Positions 1 to 8,048 of a stretch of 64,000 nucleotides of DNA are shown one piece after another. The stretch lies in NCBI GenBank assembly GCA_944319795.1, contig CALUFA010000006.1, forward strand, positions 1 through 64,000. The letters run 5' to 3'. How positions within the stretch are numbered: the first letter of the stretch is position 1; each line of letters starts with the position of its first letter. The notes beneath the pieces were generated by a model that was given only the letters and a program-made list of their open reading frames with translations, was not told where the DNA came from and made no database searches. The position numbers were made by a program, and so were the translations under genes. Source of the stretch: an uncultured Prevotella sp. GTDB taxonomy: Bacteria > Bacteroidota > Bacteroidia > Bacteroidales > Bacteroidaceae.

Positions 1-70
1 CCGAACAGAGAAGTTAAGCCCGCCTGCGCCGATGGTACTGCGATGCGATGCGGGAGAGTAGGAGGCCGCC
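1..70 (+). rRNA. rrf: 5S ribosomal RNA, 3' part
   Basis: The window opens inside a 5S rRNA. The CCGAACAGAGAAGTTAAGCC segment and the later GCCGATGGTACTG and GGGAGAGTAGG blocks are the conserved loop and helix sequences of bacterial 5S rRNA. The closing GGCCGCC is the 3' strand of the terminal helix, whose 5' partner lies left of the window. The 23S and 16S genes should lie further left. The exact 3' end (70 or 71) is uncertain by a base or two. Confidence 0.95.
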
Positions 71-83
71 TTTTTTTTGAGTT

Positions 84-122
84 GCGTCCGCCGGGGGGTG
101 AATCCTCCGGCGGACGCTTTTT
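84..122 (+). terminator. rRNA operon terminator
   Basis: An 11-bp perfect stem (GCGTCCGCCGG, 84-94, with its complement at 107-117) has a 12-nt loop and is followed by five T residues. It starts 13 nt after the 5S end, so it is the rho-independent terminator of the rRNA operon. Confidence 0.9.
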
Positions 123-652
123 CGTCGGTTCTTGGATGATGCGCTGAAGGGACTGATTGGGAAGGGTGGGGCCGGTTAGTCAAATGGGACGGATGTGACC
201 GGTTAGAAAAAACTGGGTAAACGGGACTTATTAGGCAGACGGGACTAATATGACGGAACAGTCAGCCGGGTGTGCGGATTGGAGCCGGGTATGGGCTGGC
301 TAACGCGGTAGGGCCGACGGACTGAAAGTCAGACGATCATCAGGTCGCTCATGATCATGTCGCTAAGGTAGATTCCTTTGTATGTCAGCCTTAAATTGTT
401 TCCCGAAAGTTCAAGCGTGTTTTCCAAAATATGTTTTTTCGATTGGCTAATGGATTCTTGGATTTAACATGCTGAATACATGTTCTATATGGTTTATTAT
501 TTATGGGGCTGTATTTATTCTGCTGTATGGGGAATACATGGAGACATTCTATTTTTTTTATCGTCTCAGGGCAAAAGAATGAATCGTAACCGTATGCCAC
601 ACGGAGTGCAGCATAGCGGTTACGATTTTTCATTTTATGATTTTGGTGCGAT
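123..652. other. Intergenic region, no gene seen
   Basis: About 530 bases between the rRNA terminator and the lipoprotein gene. The only reading frame here (391-633, minus) has no recognisable features, no signal and no promoter, and reads through a hairpin. It is treated as chance. The octamer CCGGTTAG occurs twice near 172-206. The only clear structure is the hairpin at 582-627. Confidence 0.5.
582..627 (-). terminator. Hairpin downstream of the 653-2566 lipoprotein gene
   Basis: An 11-bp perfect stem (AATCGTAACCG at 582-592, complement at 617-627) can be extended by five more pairs around a bulged G. It lies 25 nt past the stop of the minus-strand lipoprotein gene and probably ends its transcript. 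The stronger T tract is on the plus side, so it may work in both directions. Confidence 0.6.
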
Positions 653-2566
653 TTAATAGATGGGAACTACGTTGTTTTCAGGGGCATTCTCATCTTTTTG
701 AACATGTATTGACACTTTGATGTACGGAGTGTCGCCCAACGGGGTGGTAAGGCCGTTATTGGTTTGCGAGGTGTATGGGTTTCCGCTGATGCCGCGATAG
801 ACATTGTAGCGGACGGTGTAACCTGCGGGTGAGGTAACTGTAACATAGTCTTTGGTGACATCCTCTCCATAGGGATCATCATCATTACCCGGTTGGCCGC
901 CAACCCATTCACGCTTCATGTCAGCGTCGAACAATTCCACGTATGCGCCGGTACCATCATCGGCCTGTTTGCTGTTTTTCACCCATATCCATGCCTCGTA
1001 TGTATAGTCGGTGTCAGGCAGGATATTGGCATCGTTTAAGCCAGAGAGTGTTATTTTGAGCTGGTCGGCAGTAACTTGGATAAAGCCTAAATTTGCGGTT
1101 GCATAACCTTCCTCGCCTATAACTTCCACTGTTTCGTCGTAAACGCCGTTTATGCGTATAGCGAAGTCGTCGGCCTGGATTGTGTAATCCTCTAAGATGC
1201 TGCTGGAGATGTCGAGCGTGATGTCGCCGTCGGTGTCGGGTTGTTCTTCGCCTTCTTCATCCTTAACAGTGAAGCCCGGAGAGCAGCTTTGGCCGTTCCA
1301 TGAATTGATTGTGGCCACGTTCTCTTTGGCTGGTGCGGCGGTAATCGGGGTGCCTTCCGCGTCTTCTATTGTAAGGGTCTTGTAGTTGAAGTAGAACTGT
1401 TCGCTGATTGTGTGGCTCAGGTCGTTATCCTCCAAACGGTAGAGATGGCAGTCTGTACACTGTATAAGGGCTTCAGCCTCTGCGTCGGGGAGGTAGAAGA
1501 ATACCTTGTGTCCCTCAATGGTGAGGTCGCCGAGGTCTGCAACAGAGCCGTTTTCTAAGAAGATTGCCGGGTCGGGCATTGAGGTTGACTCCAAGAAAGT
1601 CGTGTCTGACTTGATATAAGGAGCTGTGATGAAAATGTCCATGCCGCTGCCCACTATTTTGCCAGCTTCCAGTTTGCAACCAACGGTAAGATTGGTGTCA
1701 TCGTTTAGCGTCAGCGTGCCTGATACATGCAGTGAGCCTTGCACGTACAGGTTGGTGCCTTTTCCAAGAGTGATGTTTTCTGCCCAAAGGTCGCCTCCTA
1801 CATACAGGCACGGAGTGTTGCTGTAATCAATTTTTTCCAAATAGGTTATATTACCACATCTTAGGTCGCCGCCTACAAACATATTGGTGACATTCTCGAG
1901 CGCGCCGTCACCCATATTTACATCACCTTCGGTCATGATTGAGAATTCTGCGTTCAAACTTCTCTGTAAGAATCCGCTTTCGGGCCATATTACAGTGGCT
2001 CCTTCGTCGATAATAACAGGGTATTCGAATGGCTCGTCGAGTTCGCTCAGATCCAACACGCCGCCTTCGAGTACTACATATACATCTTTAAACCCATCGT
2101 AGTTCCTGACTTTCAGTTCTCCTTCGACAAATACGTGGTAACCGGCGCTTAAACTGAAATCTTCATTGTCCAACACGCATTTGGCGCCTGCCGGTACGAC
2201 GTGGTTCATTTTCCTTGTATCAGGTCTATAGCTGAAAGCCAGTTCGTCACCGTCATTGTAGACTTTCGTTTCAGGGTCGTTCACGTCGTAGGTGGGGATG
2301 TCGGTCATCGTGATGAGTTGCGATGGGTTCTCGGGCGGCGCAGCCACGCTCCTTGTCATGGCTTTCGACGGCCCTTTCCCGTTCTCGCCGATTGTCATTG
2401 TCGTATTATTGCCGAACTTCACAGTGCCTGACTTAGCCACATCTCCGGGTATGGGCGATACGTTGTTTACGCCGCCGTTTGCCAGCTCGTCGGCCGTGCA
2501 TCCTGCTAAGATAAGGGCGGCCGCGGCAAATACGGCCGTGCAGGGCTTTAATAGTTTCCTTTTCAT
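653..2566 (-). CDS. Lipoprotein of unknown function with beta-solenoid-like middle
   Basis: 637 residues. The start gives an N-terminal lipoprotein signal: a basic tip, a hydrophobic run and the lipobox Leu-Ala-Gly-Cys with Cys23, so the protein should be lipid-anchored in the envelope. Residues of about 130-330 are a series of short segments ending in Val-Gly-Gly-Asp-Leu, Val-Gln-Gly-Ser-Leu and Val-Gly-Cys-Lys-Leu, spaced like the rungs of a beta-solenoid. The rest is rich in Asp, Thr and Gly and resembles immunoglobulin-like surface modules. The C-terminus ends Val-Val-Pro-Ile-Tyr. I do not recognise a family with certainty. A weak resemblance to LruC/DUF4842-type Bacteroidales lipoproteins is only an impression. 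The gene stands alone between two terminators, with a candidate operator in its leader. Confidence 0.8.
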   Translation of the reverse strand: MKRKLLKPCTAVFAAAALILAGCTADELANGGVNNVSPIPGDVAKSGTVKFGNNTTMTIGENGKGPSKAMTRSVAAPPENPSQLITMTDIPTYDVNDPETKVYNDGDELAFSYRPDTRKMNHVVPAGAKCVLDNEDFSLSAGYHVFVEGELKVRNYDGFKDVYVVLEGGVLDLSELDEPFEYPVIIDEGATVIWPESGFLQRSLNAEFSIMTEGDVNMGDGALENVTNMFVGGDLRCGNITYLEKIDYSNTPCLYVGGDLWAENITLGKGTNLYVQGSLHVSGTLTLNDDTNLTVGCKLEAGKIVGSGMDIFITAPYIKSDTTFLESTSMPDPAIFLENGSVADLGDLTIEGHKVFFYLPDAEAEALIQCTDCHLYRLEDNDLSHTISEQFYFNYKTLTIEDAEGTPITAAPAKENVATINSWNGQSCSPGFTVKDEEGEEQPDTDGDITLDISSSILEDYTIQADDFAIRINGVYDETVEVIGEEGYATANLGFIQVTADQLKITLSGLNDANILPDTDYTYEAWIWVKNSKQADDGTGAYVELFDADMKREWVGGQPGNDDDPYGEDVTKDYVTVTSPAGYTVRYNVYRGISGNPYTSQTNNGLTTPLGDTPYIKVSIHVQKDENAPENNVVPIY

Positions 2567-2660
2567 TTCTTGTGTTTTTTAATGTTAATGAATTATTTAT
2601 TTGGGTTGTCTGTGTTTGTTTTCCCATTTTATGTGAGCAAGTTTCGGTTTGTGTGGGCGT

Positions 2661-2686
2661 ATTGTGCATTGCACAATGCAAAGATA
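2661..2686 (-). promoter_or_regulatory. Promoter -7 element and adjoining 17-bp palindrome
   Basis: On the minus strand TATCTTTG (2679-2686) matches the Bacteroidota -7 consensus TAnnTTTG, 113 nt before the lipoprotein start. No good -33 TTG is at the usual distance. Immediately downstream lies a perfect palindrome, ATTGTGCATTGCACAAT (2661-2677). This would fall at or just after the transcription start and could be an operator or a 5' hairpin. Confidence 0.5.
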
Positions 2687-2860
2687 CAAATAAGTTTAAT
2701 TTTACCCCCTTGTTGGTTAATAAATGTTATTTATAAATACAAATAGTTAATTATTGACTGAGATTCCGTCAGTAATTAGAATTTACATGCCTGGATATTG
2801 CTTTTGCATGACCGGTAAGTAGCTTGGTGGGTGGTTACGGGCGGCGTTGCGGCCCATAAT

Positions 2861-2898
2861 AAAGCCCGGCAGGTTTGAATGTCAACCTGCCGGGCTTT
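2861..2898 (-). terminator. sdaA terminator
   Basis: A perfect 15-bp inverted repeat (AAAGCCCGGCAGGTT at 2861-2875, complement at 2884-2898) has an 8-nt loop. It sits 26 nt past the sdaA stop, with a CTTTATTAT run on the minus strand. Confidence 0.85.
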
Positions 2899-2923
2899 AT
2901 CATGTCGGTTTCGGGTAAATGTG

Positions 2924-4147
2924 TTATTGTATGTTTGCGCGCGTATAGAAGTTCTTTGCCAATCCGCCGGCGCTTGTTTCTTTGTAGAGCGAGGGTATGT
3001 CGTGTCCGGTTTGTTTCATCACGTTGATTACTTTGTCGAACGATACTCGGTGGCTGCCGTCCGAGAATGCGGAATAGAGGTTTGAGTCCAAGGCGCGCGC
3101 GGCGGCGAACGCGTTGCGCTCGATGCATGGTATTTGGACGAGGCCGCATACGGGGTCGCATGTCATTCCGAGGTGGTGTTCCAATCCCATTTCGGCTGCG
3201 TATTCTATCTGCGAGGGGCTGCCTCCGAATAGTTGGCAGGCCGCGCCCGAGGCCATTGCGCATGCCACGCCCACTTCGCCTTGGCATCCTACGTCGGCGC
3301 CGGATATTGATGCGTTTTGCTTTACGATGTTGCCTATCAGTCCGGCCGTTGCAAGGGCGTGGAGGATGCGTGTGTCGCTGAAGTCATGTCCTTTCGACAG
3401 GTGGTAGAGCACGGCCGGTAGCACGCCCGACGCGCCGCATGTAGGTGCGGTTACTATCGTGCCTCCGGATGCGTTTTCTTCGCTTACGGCAAGTGCGTAT
3501 GCGTAGACGAGGCCGCGCGACTGCAGCGACTGCTTGTAGCCAGACGCCTTGACGTAATAGCTCGGGGCCTTTCTTGCGAGGTTGAGCGGTCCGGGCAGCC
3601 GTCCTTCATGGTTGATGCCCCGTTCGACGCTGGCCTGCATGGTCTTCCATACTTCCATGAGATAGTCCCATATTCCGCTGTCTTCGCATTGGTCTACGTA
3701 CTCCCAGTATCCGCGCCCCGTGTCGTCGCACCATTTCATTATTTCCGTCATGGTGTTCATTTCGTACACTTCCGGCGAATCGAAAATGTCGTTTTCTATT
3801 TTCCCTTCCGACAATGCGCCGCCGCCTATGCTGTACACCGTCCATTCGTCGGTGGCATGCCCGTCGGCATCTAACGACACGAATTTCATTCCGTTAGGAT
3901 GGAATGGCAGGAACACGTCAGGTTGCCAGTTGATTGTTACTTGTCCGGCTTCCTGCAGCACTTCTTTTATGGCGGTGTCCGTCATGTGCCCTTTCCCGGT
4001 AGCTGCGAGACTGCCGTAAAGCGTAACGTCGAACGCTGCTGCGCCGCGGTGTTTCTCCAAAAACAATTTTGCCGCTTTCTGAGGCCCCATCGTATGGCTG
4101 CTCGACGGGCCTTTACCTATTCTATATAATTCCCTTAAAGATTTCAT
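2924..4147 (-). CDS. sdaA: L-serine ammonia-lyase (serine dehydratase), iron-sulfur type
   Basis: 407 residues, a normal length for the single-chain form. It deaminates L-serine to pyruvate and ammonia in the cytoplasm. The N-terminus carries the Ser-Ser-Ser-His-Thr-Met-Gly-Pro motif of the beta domain. The C-terminal alpha domain has Pro-Thr-Cys-Gly-Ala-Ser-Gly, Gly-Cys-Gln-Gly-Glu and Cys-Asp-Pro-Val-Cys-Gly. These hold the cysteines expected to bind the oxygen-sensitive [4Fe-4S] cluster. The chosen ATG lies 27 nt from a strong promoter -7 element. The gene is monocistronic, between its own promoter and a terminator. Family assignment is firm. Confidence 0.96.
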   Translation of the reverse strand: MKSLRELYRIGKGPSSSHTMGPQKAAKLFLEKHRGAAAFDVTLYGSLAATGKGHMTDTAIKEVLQEAGQVTINWQPDVFLPFHPNGMKFVSLDADGHATDEWTVYSIGGGALSEGKIENDIFDSPEVYEMNTMTEIMKWCDDTGRGYWEYVDQCEDSGIWDYLMEVWKTMQASVERGINHEGRLPGPLNLARKAPSYYVKASGYKQSLQSRGLVYAYALAVSEENASGGTIVTAPTCGASGVLPAVLYHLSKGHDFSDTRILHALATAGLIGNIVKQNASISGADVGCQGEVGVACAMASGAACQLFGGSPSQIEYAAEMGLEHHLGMTCDPVCGLVQIPCIERNAFAAARALDSNLYSAFSDGSHRVSFDKVINVMKQTGHDIPSLYKETSAGGLAKNFYTRANIQ

Positions 4148-4173
4148 AATAGCGTTGTCGCTTTTATTTTGCG

Positions 4174-4204
4174 CAAAGTTAGCTTAAAATCGACGTAAAA
4201 CCAA
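4174..4204 (-). promoter_or_regulatory. sdaA promoter
   Basis: On the minus strand TTG (4202-4204) is followed after 20 nt by TAACTTTG (4174-4181), a full match to the Bacteroidota -33/-7 pattern. The start codon is 27 nt downstream. Confidence 0.8.
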
Positions 4205-4261
4205 GAATGTCCGTCATTTTGTTGCGTCGTGTAACGCAAGATTAACACCGCATGTTCCCAA

Positions 4262-4305
4262 CCGCGCCTTCCGCCCGGCGCGACGCACCCGGGCGGAAGG
4301 CGCGG
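4262..4305. repeat. GC-rich perfect hairpin
   Basis: A 16-bp perfect stem (CCGCGCCTTCCGCCCG at 4262-4277, complement at 4290-4305) has a 12-nt loop. It has no T tract on either side and lies upstream of the divergent sdaA promoter. Its role is unknown. Confidence 0.6.
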
Positions 4306-4353
4306 CCGGCGGACTTGGTTTGTGTTGTAACACGTTGGTTCCCAGTGTTTTAT

Positions 4354-4430
4354 AAAAGGCGGTCTTTTGCGGTGCGAAAGGATGCCTTTGAGGCTTCAAT
4401 ATGCGGCCTTTTGCGTCGTAAAAGGCCGTA
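4354..4430. repeat. Palindrome array, AAAAGGnnnCCTTTT family
   Basis: AAAAGGCGGTCTTTTGC is followed by degenerate copies (AAAGGATGCCTTTG, GCGGCCTTTTGC, AAAAGGCCGT). This is one of nine intergenic arrays of the same family in the window. It lies just upstream of the promoter for the 4603-5187 gene. Confidence 0.75.
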
Positions 4431-4513
4431 TGTTACATTTCCGCCTTGCGGCATCCGCCGTGCTGCTCCGTGCACGATGCATGGCAACGCCGTTGATATA
4501 TTTCGTTTAAATA

Positions 4514-4544
4514 TTGTTTTTTCCGTAAAAAATACATATCTTTG
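4514..4544 (+). promoter_or_regulatory. Promoter of the 4603-5763 gene pair
   Basis: TTG at 4514-4516, 20 nt, then TATCTTTG at 4537-4544. This is a full match to the Bacteroidota housekeeping promoter. Its position rules out starts upstream of about 4550 for the following gene. Confidence 0.8.
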
Positions 4545-4602
4545 CAACATCGGCCTGCGGCGCGCGAGCGTAATGTGTTTTCGGCAAGGCTGCTACGTAG
4601 TT

Positions 4603-5187
4603 ATGCTTGAGTTAAGACGTATCATAGTATGGCTGTGCAGGATAAGGCGGTGCCGGGGCTTCGGCATACAGTCGCCGTGGGCGTATAGGATCGTGCGTTA
4701 CGTTATAAACGAACATTATCCGTATTACGCTTACGGGCCTTTGTCAGAGGCATACCCGGCCGGTAGCGCTACTGCGCGCAAGCTGCGCGAGCTTTGCCTG
4801 CGGCTGGCCAACCATGTGAGGCCGCGCACGGTTGTAGAATACGGCTGCGCCGACGCTGCGTTGGAAGCATACGTGAAAGCCGGCTGCAAGTCGGCCGAAT
4901 ACGTAAGGCCGGCGTGCGAATGCGCAGGCGGGCTGCCCGTAGGGGTTGGCTTCGCGCTGATTGCGCCCAGTGAAGGCTTTGCCGGCGCGTTCAGGTCCTT
5001 TGCAGACGGTGCCGCCGACGGTGCGGTGGCGGTGCTGTTCGGCATACGGCGCAACAAGCAGGCGCGGCGGTTGTGGCGCAAGATAGTGGCTGAACGCGCC
5101 GGAGTGGTAACGTTCGACCTGTATTATTGCGGATTGGTGTTTTTTGACAAAAAGCGTTTCAAGCAGAATTACATTATAAACTTTTAA
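4603..5187 (+). CDS. Small methyltransferase-like protein, Bacteroidales family
   Basis: 194 residues from the ATG at 4603. An in-frame ATG at 4573 is also possible, but anything earlier lies before the promoter. The N-terminal Arg-Gly-Phe-Gly-Ile-Gln-Ser-Pro-Trp-Ala-Tyr is the signature seen at the start of Bacteroidota class I SAM-methyltransferase-like proteins (usual form Gly-His-Gly-Ile-His-Ser-Pro-Phe). A following Val-Val-Glu-Tyr-Gly-Cys-Ala-Asp resembles a divergent SAM-binding motif I. The chain is short and Cys/Arg/Ala-rich, and later motifs are not evident, so catalytic activity is doubtful. It ends 12 nt before the adenosyltransferase start and should be cotranscribed with it. The function is inferred only from the family. 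Confidence 0.7.
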   Translation: MLELRRIIVWLCRIRRCRGFGIQSPWAYRIVRYVINEHYPYYAYGPLSEAYPAGSATARKLRELCLRLANHVRPRTVVEYGCADAALEAYVKAGCKSAEYVRPACECAGGLPVGVGFALIAPSEGFAGAFRSFADGAADGAVAVLFGIRRNKQARRLWRKIVAERAGVVTFDLYYCGLVFFDKKRFKQNYIINF

Positions 5188-5199
5188 CCATTTACGACT

Positions 5200-5763
5200 A
5201 TGAAAATAACAAAGGTATATACCAAGACCGGCGACGAGGGCACGACGAGCCTTGTCGGCGGCGTGAAAGTGAAGAAAACCAACTCGCGCATCGAAGCCTA
5301 CGGCACCGTCGACGAACTGAGCGCCGACCTCGGCCTGCTGGCCTCTTTCATGAAAGACGGCCCCGACAAGAACCTCATCTACCGCATACAGCGCAACCTG
5401 TTCACAGTATGCTCGTATCTCGCTACCGACAAGACCAAGACGCAGCTCGCCCCGTCGTACACGCTCGACGCCGCCGAGGTGGAGACTCTCGAGAAGGAAA
5501 TCGACACTATCGTGGCCGGGATACCGCAGCAGACGGCCTTCATCCTGCCCGGAGGCTCGCACGAGGCCGCCATGGCCCACGTCTGCCGCACGGTGTGCCG
5601 GCGCGCCGAGCGCAGGATATTCTTCCTCGCCGAAACCACCGAGCTCGACCCCGAAGTGCTGCAATACATGAACCGTTTGAGTGACTATCTGTTCGTCCTT
5701 GCCCGGAAATTAAACTTTGTTGACGGTGTAAGAGAAAAAACGTGGCAGAAATCTTGCAAATAA
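5200..5763 (+). CDS. Cob(I)alamin adenosyltransferase, PduO type
   Basis: 187 residues, the usual size of the PduO-type family. It transfers the 5'-deoxyadenosyl group of ATP to cob(I)alamin, making adenosylcobalamin in the cytoplasm. The N-terminal Lys-Val-Tyr-Thr-Lys-Thr-Gly-Asp-Glu-Gly-Thr-Thr is the ATP-binding loop. Val-Asp-Glu-Leu-Ser and a C-terminal Cys-Arg-Arg-Ala-Glu-Arg segment are the other conserved blocks. Its start is 12 nt after the preceding gene. There is no cobalamin riboswitch-like leader. Bacteroidales need the cofactor for methylmalonyl-CoA mutase and other enzymes. The family call is firm, the physiological role known only from relatives. Confidence 0.94.
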   Translation: MKITKVYTKTGDEGTTSLVGGVKVKKTNSRIEAYGTVDELSADLGLLASFMKDGPDKNLIYRIQRNLFTVCSYLATDKTKTQLAPSYTLDAAEVETLEKEIDTIVAGIPQQTAFILPGGSHEAAMAHVCRTVCRRAERRIFFLAETTELDPEVLQYMNRLSDYLFVLARKLNFVDGVREKTWQKSCK

Positions 5764-5783
5764 GAAAAAAAATATTACTTTTG
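5754..5783 (+). promoter_or_regulatory. Promoter of the DUF2795 gene
   Basis: TTG at 5754-5756, 19 nt, then TACTTTTG at 5776-5783. The -33 overlaps the last codons of the adenosyltransferase gene, so the short gene that follows has its own promoter. Confidence 0.75.
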
Positions 5784-5815
5784 CGCTCGATAAAAACACG
5801 TAAAAACTTAAGGTT

Positions 5816-6037
5816 ATGTATTGGACACTTGAATTAGCTTCGAAACTCGAAGACGCGCCGTGGCCGGCAACAAAAGACGAGCTGATCGACTATGCCATAC
5901 GCTCGGGCGCTCCCCTCGAGGTGTTGGAGAATCTGCAAGAGATAGAAGACGAAGGCGATGTCTACGAAAGCATCGAGGATATATGGCCCGACTATCCTAC
6001 GAAAGAAGATTTCCTATTCAACGAGGACGAGTATTAA
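5816..6037 (+). CDS. DUF2795 domain protein
   Basis: 73 residues, acidic. It starts Met-Tyr-Trp-Thr-Leu-Glu-Leu-Ala-Ser-Lys and includes Ala-Pro-Trp-Pro-Ala-Thr-Lys-Asp-Glu-Leu-Ile-Asp-Tyr-Ala. This is the highly conserved Bacteroidales form of the DUF2795 family. The family has no established function. The size and the Pro-Ala-Thr-Lys-Asp-Glu-Leu helix start suggest a small helical adaptor. It has its own promoter and a terminator 49 nt after its stop. Confidence 0.9.
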   Translation: MYWTLELASKLEDAPWPATKDELIDYAIRSGAPLEVLENLQEIEDEGDVYESIEDIWPDYPTKEDFLFNEDEY

Positions 6038-6085
6038 GCCGCTTGCTCGGCGTAAGTTATTGACTAACAAGCTGAAAATCAACGG

Positions 6086-6122
6086 AAGTGGGGACGGTGA
6101 AAATCCCCACTTTCTCGTTTTG
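6086..6122 (+). terminator. Terminator after the DUF2795 gene
   Basis: A 9-bp stem (AAGTGGGGA at 6086-6094, complement at 6104-6112) is followed by TTTCTCGTTTTG. Confidence 0.8.
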
Positions 6123-6213
6123 TCCAATATTCCATACTTTTCTAAGAAGTCTGTGTATTTAGGTTGATTGCGGACATTCATATAAGGTAACCCATTTATC
6201 AATTTGTACTATT

Positions 6214-7902
6214 ATGTCTGTTGTTAGGCGGATAGAAGAAGTGCTGACTTTTGAAGAAATAGCAGAAGTCAAGGGTAATGTGCGTTCTGTTTTGGGCAGG
6301 CGGTATAAGTACTGTATTGAAAATGCTGAAATCGCCATAGGCCGCATGGTCAACGGCATTGCGCTTGTCTATGTCGGAGAACGGCAGGAGTCAATTGATT
6401 TTGTTGAAAGAAATTGTTCCGCCCAACTGGCAATCAACTCCAAAGGGGAATTTGTGAAAATTCCTATCGGGCCTAAGAATGCTTGTTTGTACGGTTTTGA
6501 AACTTATGATGAGGACTCGGATAAGACTTTGGGCGAATTTAGGCTGCGCCGTTTGTTTACGGTCGTAAAAAGCGAGAATGTCTCGACCGATGAATTTGAC
6601 GGTTGGAGTACGGATTTTAAAGCTGCATCGATTTCAGAGTATATCATTTGTGAATCTGTGATATACGATGGAAGAGCCGTTGTTGATTCTTCTGCTGTGT
6701 CGGATTTTCTTGGGGACAGTGGCGGCAATGGCGGATTTGACGGTTGCTCTTATTTGTACGGGGAGAATTCGGCTGAAGCAATGACTTGTTGTTTTGACGA
6801 AGACAAGAAGCACCGTTACTGTTGCCTTTTGAAGTGCTGGGGATGGAATAGGAGTGAGTTCGATAAGTCCATGATACCGTCAGGAAAAGCTACGAGTTTT
6901 ATAATAAAAGGTAGGTATCTGTTGCTTTATGACAATTTACGTGAATATTTTTATGACGACGTGCACGGCGAAATGATGCCTTATGAGCATGATGCCAGTA
7001 GTTATCTTTCGTTGTTGAAGCGGTACAAGATGAGTTCGGACGACTTGTTCGAGAATCGTTATGGCGTTTACGACATTAATGCTAAGAGTTTAATCATTCA
7101 TGTGGGTGAAATGCGTAGGGCCTGCGCTCTTATTTCGGGTTTCCGTAGGCTTGATTTCGTTGGATCGGGAATTTTGACGTATGATATTTTTGACATGCTT
7201 GCGTCTAAAGGAGTTCCTTATTCCCCTGAGCTTTCTGGTATTGATAATCCCCGTGTGGTGGCATATAGTGTTTTTGGCCGAATGTATTTAGAGGCACATT
7301 TTAAGGTTACGGAGTATTGGGGAGATGCAAGGTCGAGAAGCGGTATTAATGCCGGCGAATGGTATTTAATCAGGGAAGGTAAACATGCAGGGCGCACTTT
7401 ATGCTGGCTTTTGGCTAACGGCTTTTATCGGGATGTCGTAAGGATGATAAATCAAGGATACATTTCATTCGATAATTTTAATCACTTTACCTATCCGTCT
7501 GTGCTGGAGCGGAAACAGCGTGATGCCGTTGGGCTTGCGTTAGACGGGCAGAAACTTTTTAAAGATGTTGATTCCATTGACGATTGCCTTGAATTAAAAC
7601 CGCCTTTTGACCGAGATTGGATTGCCAAACATAGTTCCATTGCCATTGACGAATATTCAGATGAACCATGCTTTGAGGAACTTGTAGCGGAAGATACTGA
7701 TTATTTGGTTGGTTTGATAGACCGCCGTTGTTTGTTCGTATCGCCAAGTGTTGTTGCGGAGTTACAAGAAATATACGAAGGGAATGGTTCGTATTTGTCT
7801 AAGTTGAAAAGGATAGAAAGGGCTTTGGACGAGTATCAGGCAGACATACATGACTTAGAAGAGCGGGCAAGGCTTGACATGGAGTCTATGTGGGATGAAT
7901 GA
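6214..7902 (+). CDS. Unrecognised 562-residue protein
   Basis: 562 residues, acidic, with no signal peptide or membrane segment, so probably cytoplasmic. I do not recognise the family. Two segments resemble the short Gly-Lys-His-x-Gly-Arg-Thr-Leu module found after exonuclease-X-like domains: residues of about 389-425 (Arg-Glu-Gly-Lys-His-Ala-Gly-Arg-Thr-Leu, then Tyr-Arg-Asp-Val-Val and a Gly-Tyr-Ile-Ser turn) and 485-515 (Phe-Glu-Glu-Leu-Val, then Asp-Tyr-Leu-Val-Gly-Leu-Ile). This is weak and based on pattern only. The C-terminus is a charged helix. The gene uses more A/T-ending codons (Phe TTT, Asp GAT, Ile ATT) than its neighbours, suggesting a different history. It sits alone between the DUF2795 terminator and the secretion operon. 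Confidence 0.8.
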   Translation: MSVVRRIEEVLTFEEIAEVKGNVRSVLGRRYKYCIENAEIAIGRMVNGIALVYVGERQESIDFVERNCSAQLAINSKGEFVKIPIGPKNACLYGFETYDEDSDKTLGEFRLRRLFTVVKSENVSTDEFDGWSTDFKAASISEYIICESVIYDGRAVVDSSAVSDFLGDSGGNGGFDGCSYLYGENSAEAMTCCFDEDKKHRYCCLLKCWGWNRSEFDKSMIPSGKATSFIIKGRYLLLYDNLREYFYDDVHGEMMPYEHDASSYLSLLKRYKMSSDDLFENRYGVYDINAKSLIIHVGEMRRACALISGFRRLDFVGSGILTYDIFDMLASKGVPYSPELSGIDNPRVVAYSVFGRMYLEAHFKVTEYWGDARSRSGINAGEWYLIREGKHAGRTLCWLLANGFYRDVVRMINQGYISFDNFNHFTYPSVLERKQRDAVGLALDGQKLFKDVDSIDDCLELKPPFDRDWIAKHSSIAIDEYSDEPCFEELVAEDTDYLVGLIDRRCLFVSPSVVAELQEIYEGNGSYLSKLKRIERALDEYQADIHDLEERARLDMESMWDE

Positions 7903-7913
7903 AACTGAATAAT

Positions 7914-7943
7914 GACGGACCTAAAAGCTGCTTTTTGGCCGTC
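7914..7943 (+). terminator. Hairpin after the 6214-7902 gene
   Basis: GACGG (7914-7918) pairs with CCGTC (7939-7943), and inner CC and AAAAG pairs close around a three-base loop. There is no T tract downstream, so termination is uncertain. Confidence 0.45.
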
Positions 7944-8048
7944 GGTGGTTAGTTTCCCAACATGTCATTCCGCATTGTAATATGCAACTCTTTTTTATTC
8001 ATATTCGTTTTTAGTGCAATAAAACCGCGAGGGTTGCGTTATATTATC

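Noticed and set aside
391..633. 80-codon minus-strand frame after the rRNA terminator
   Set aside because: It runs through a clear hairpin, has no promoter, no recognisable domain and an atypical composition. Most likely chance.
5188..5200. Cobalamin riboswitch before the adenosyltransferase gene
   Set aside because: The gap is only 12 nt, and the upstream leader (4545-4602) shows no B12-box-like sequence.
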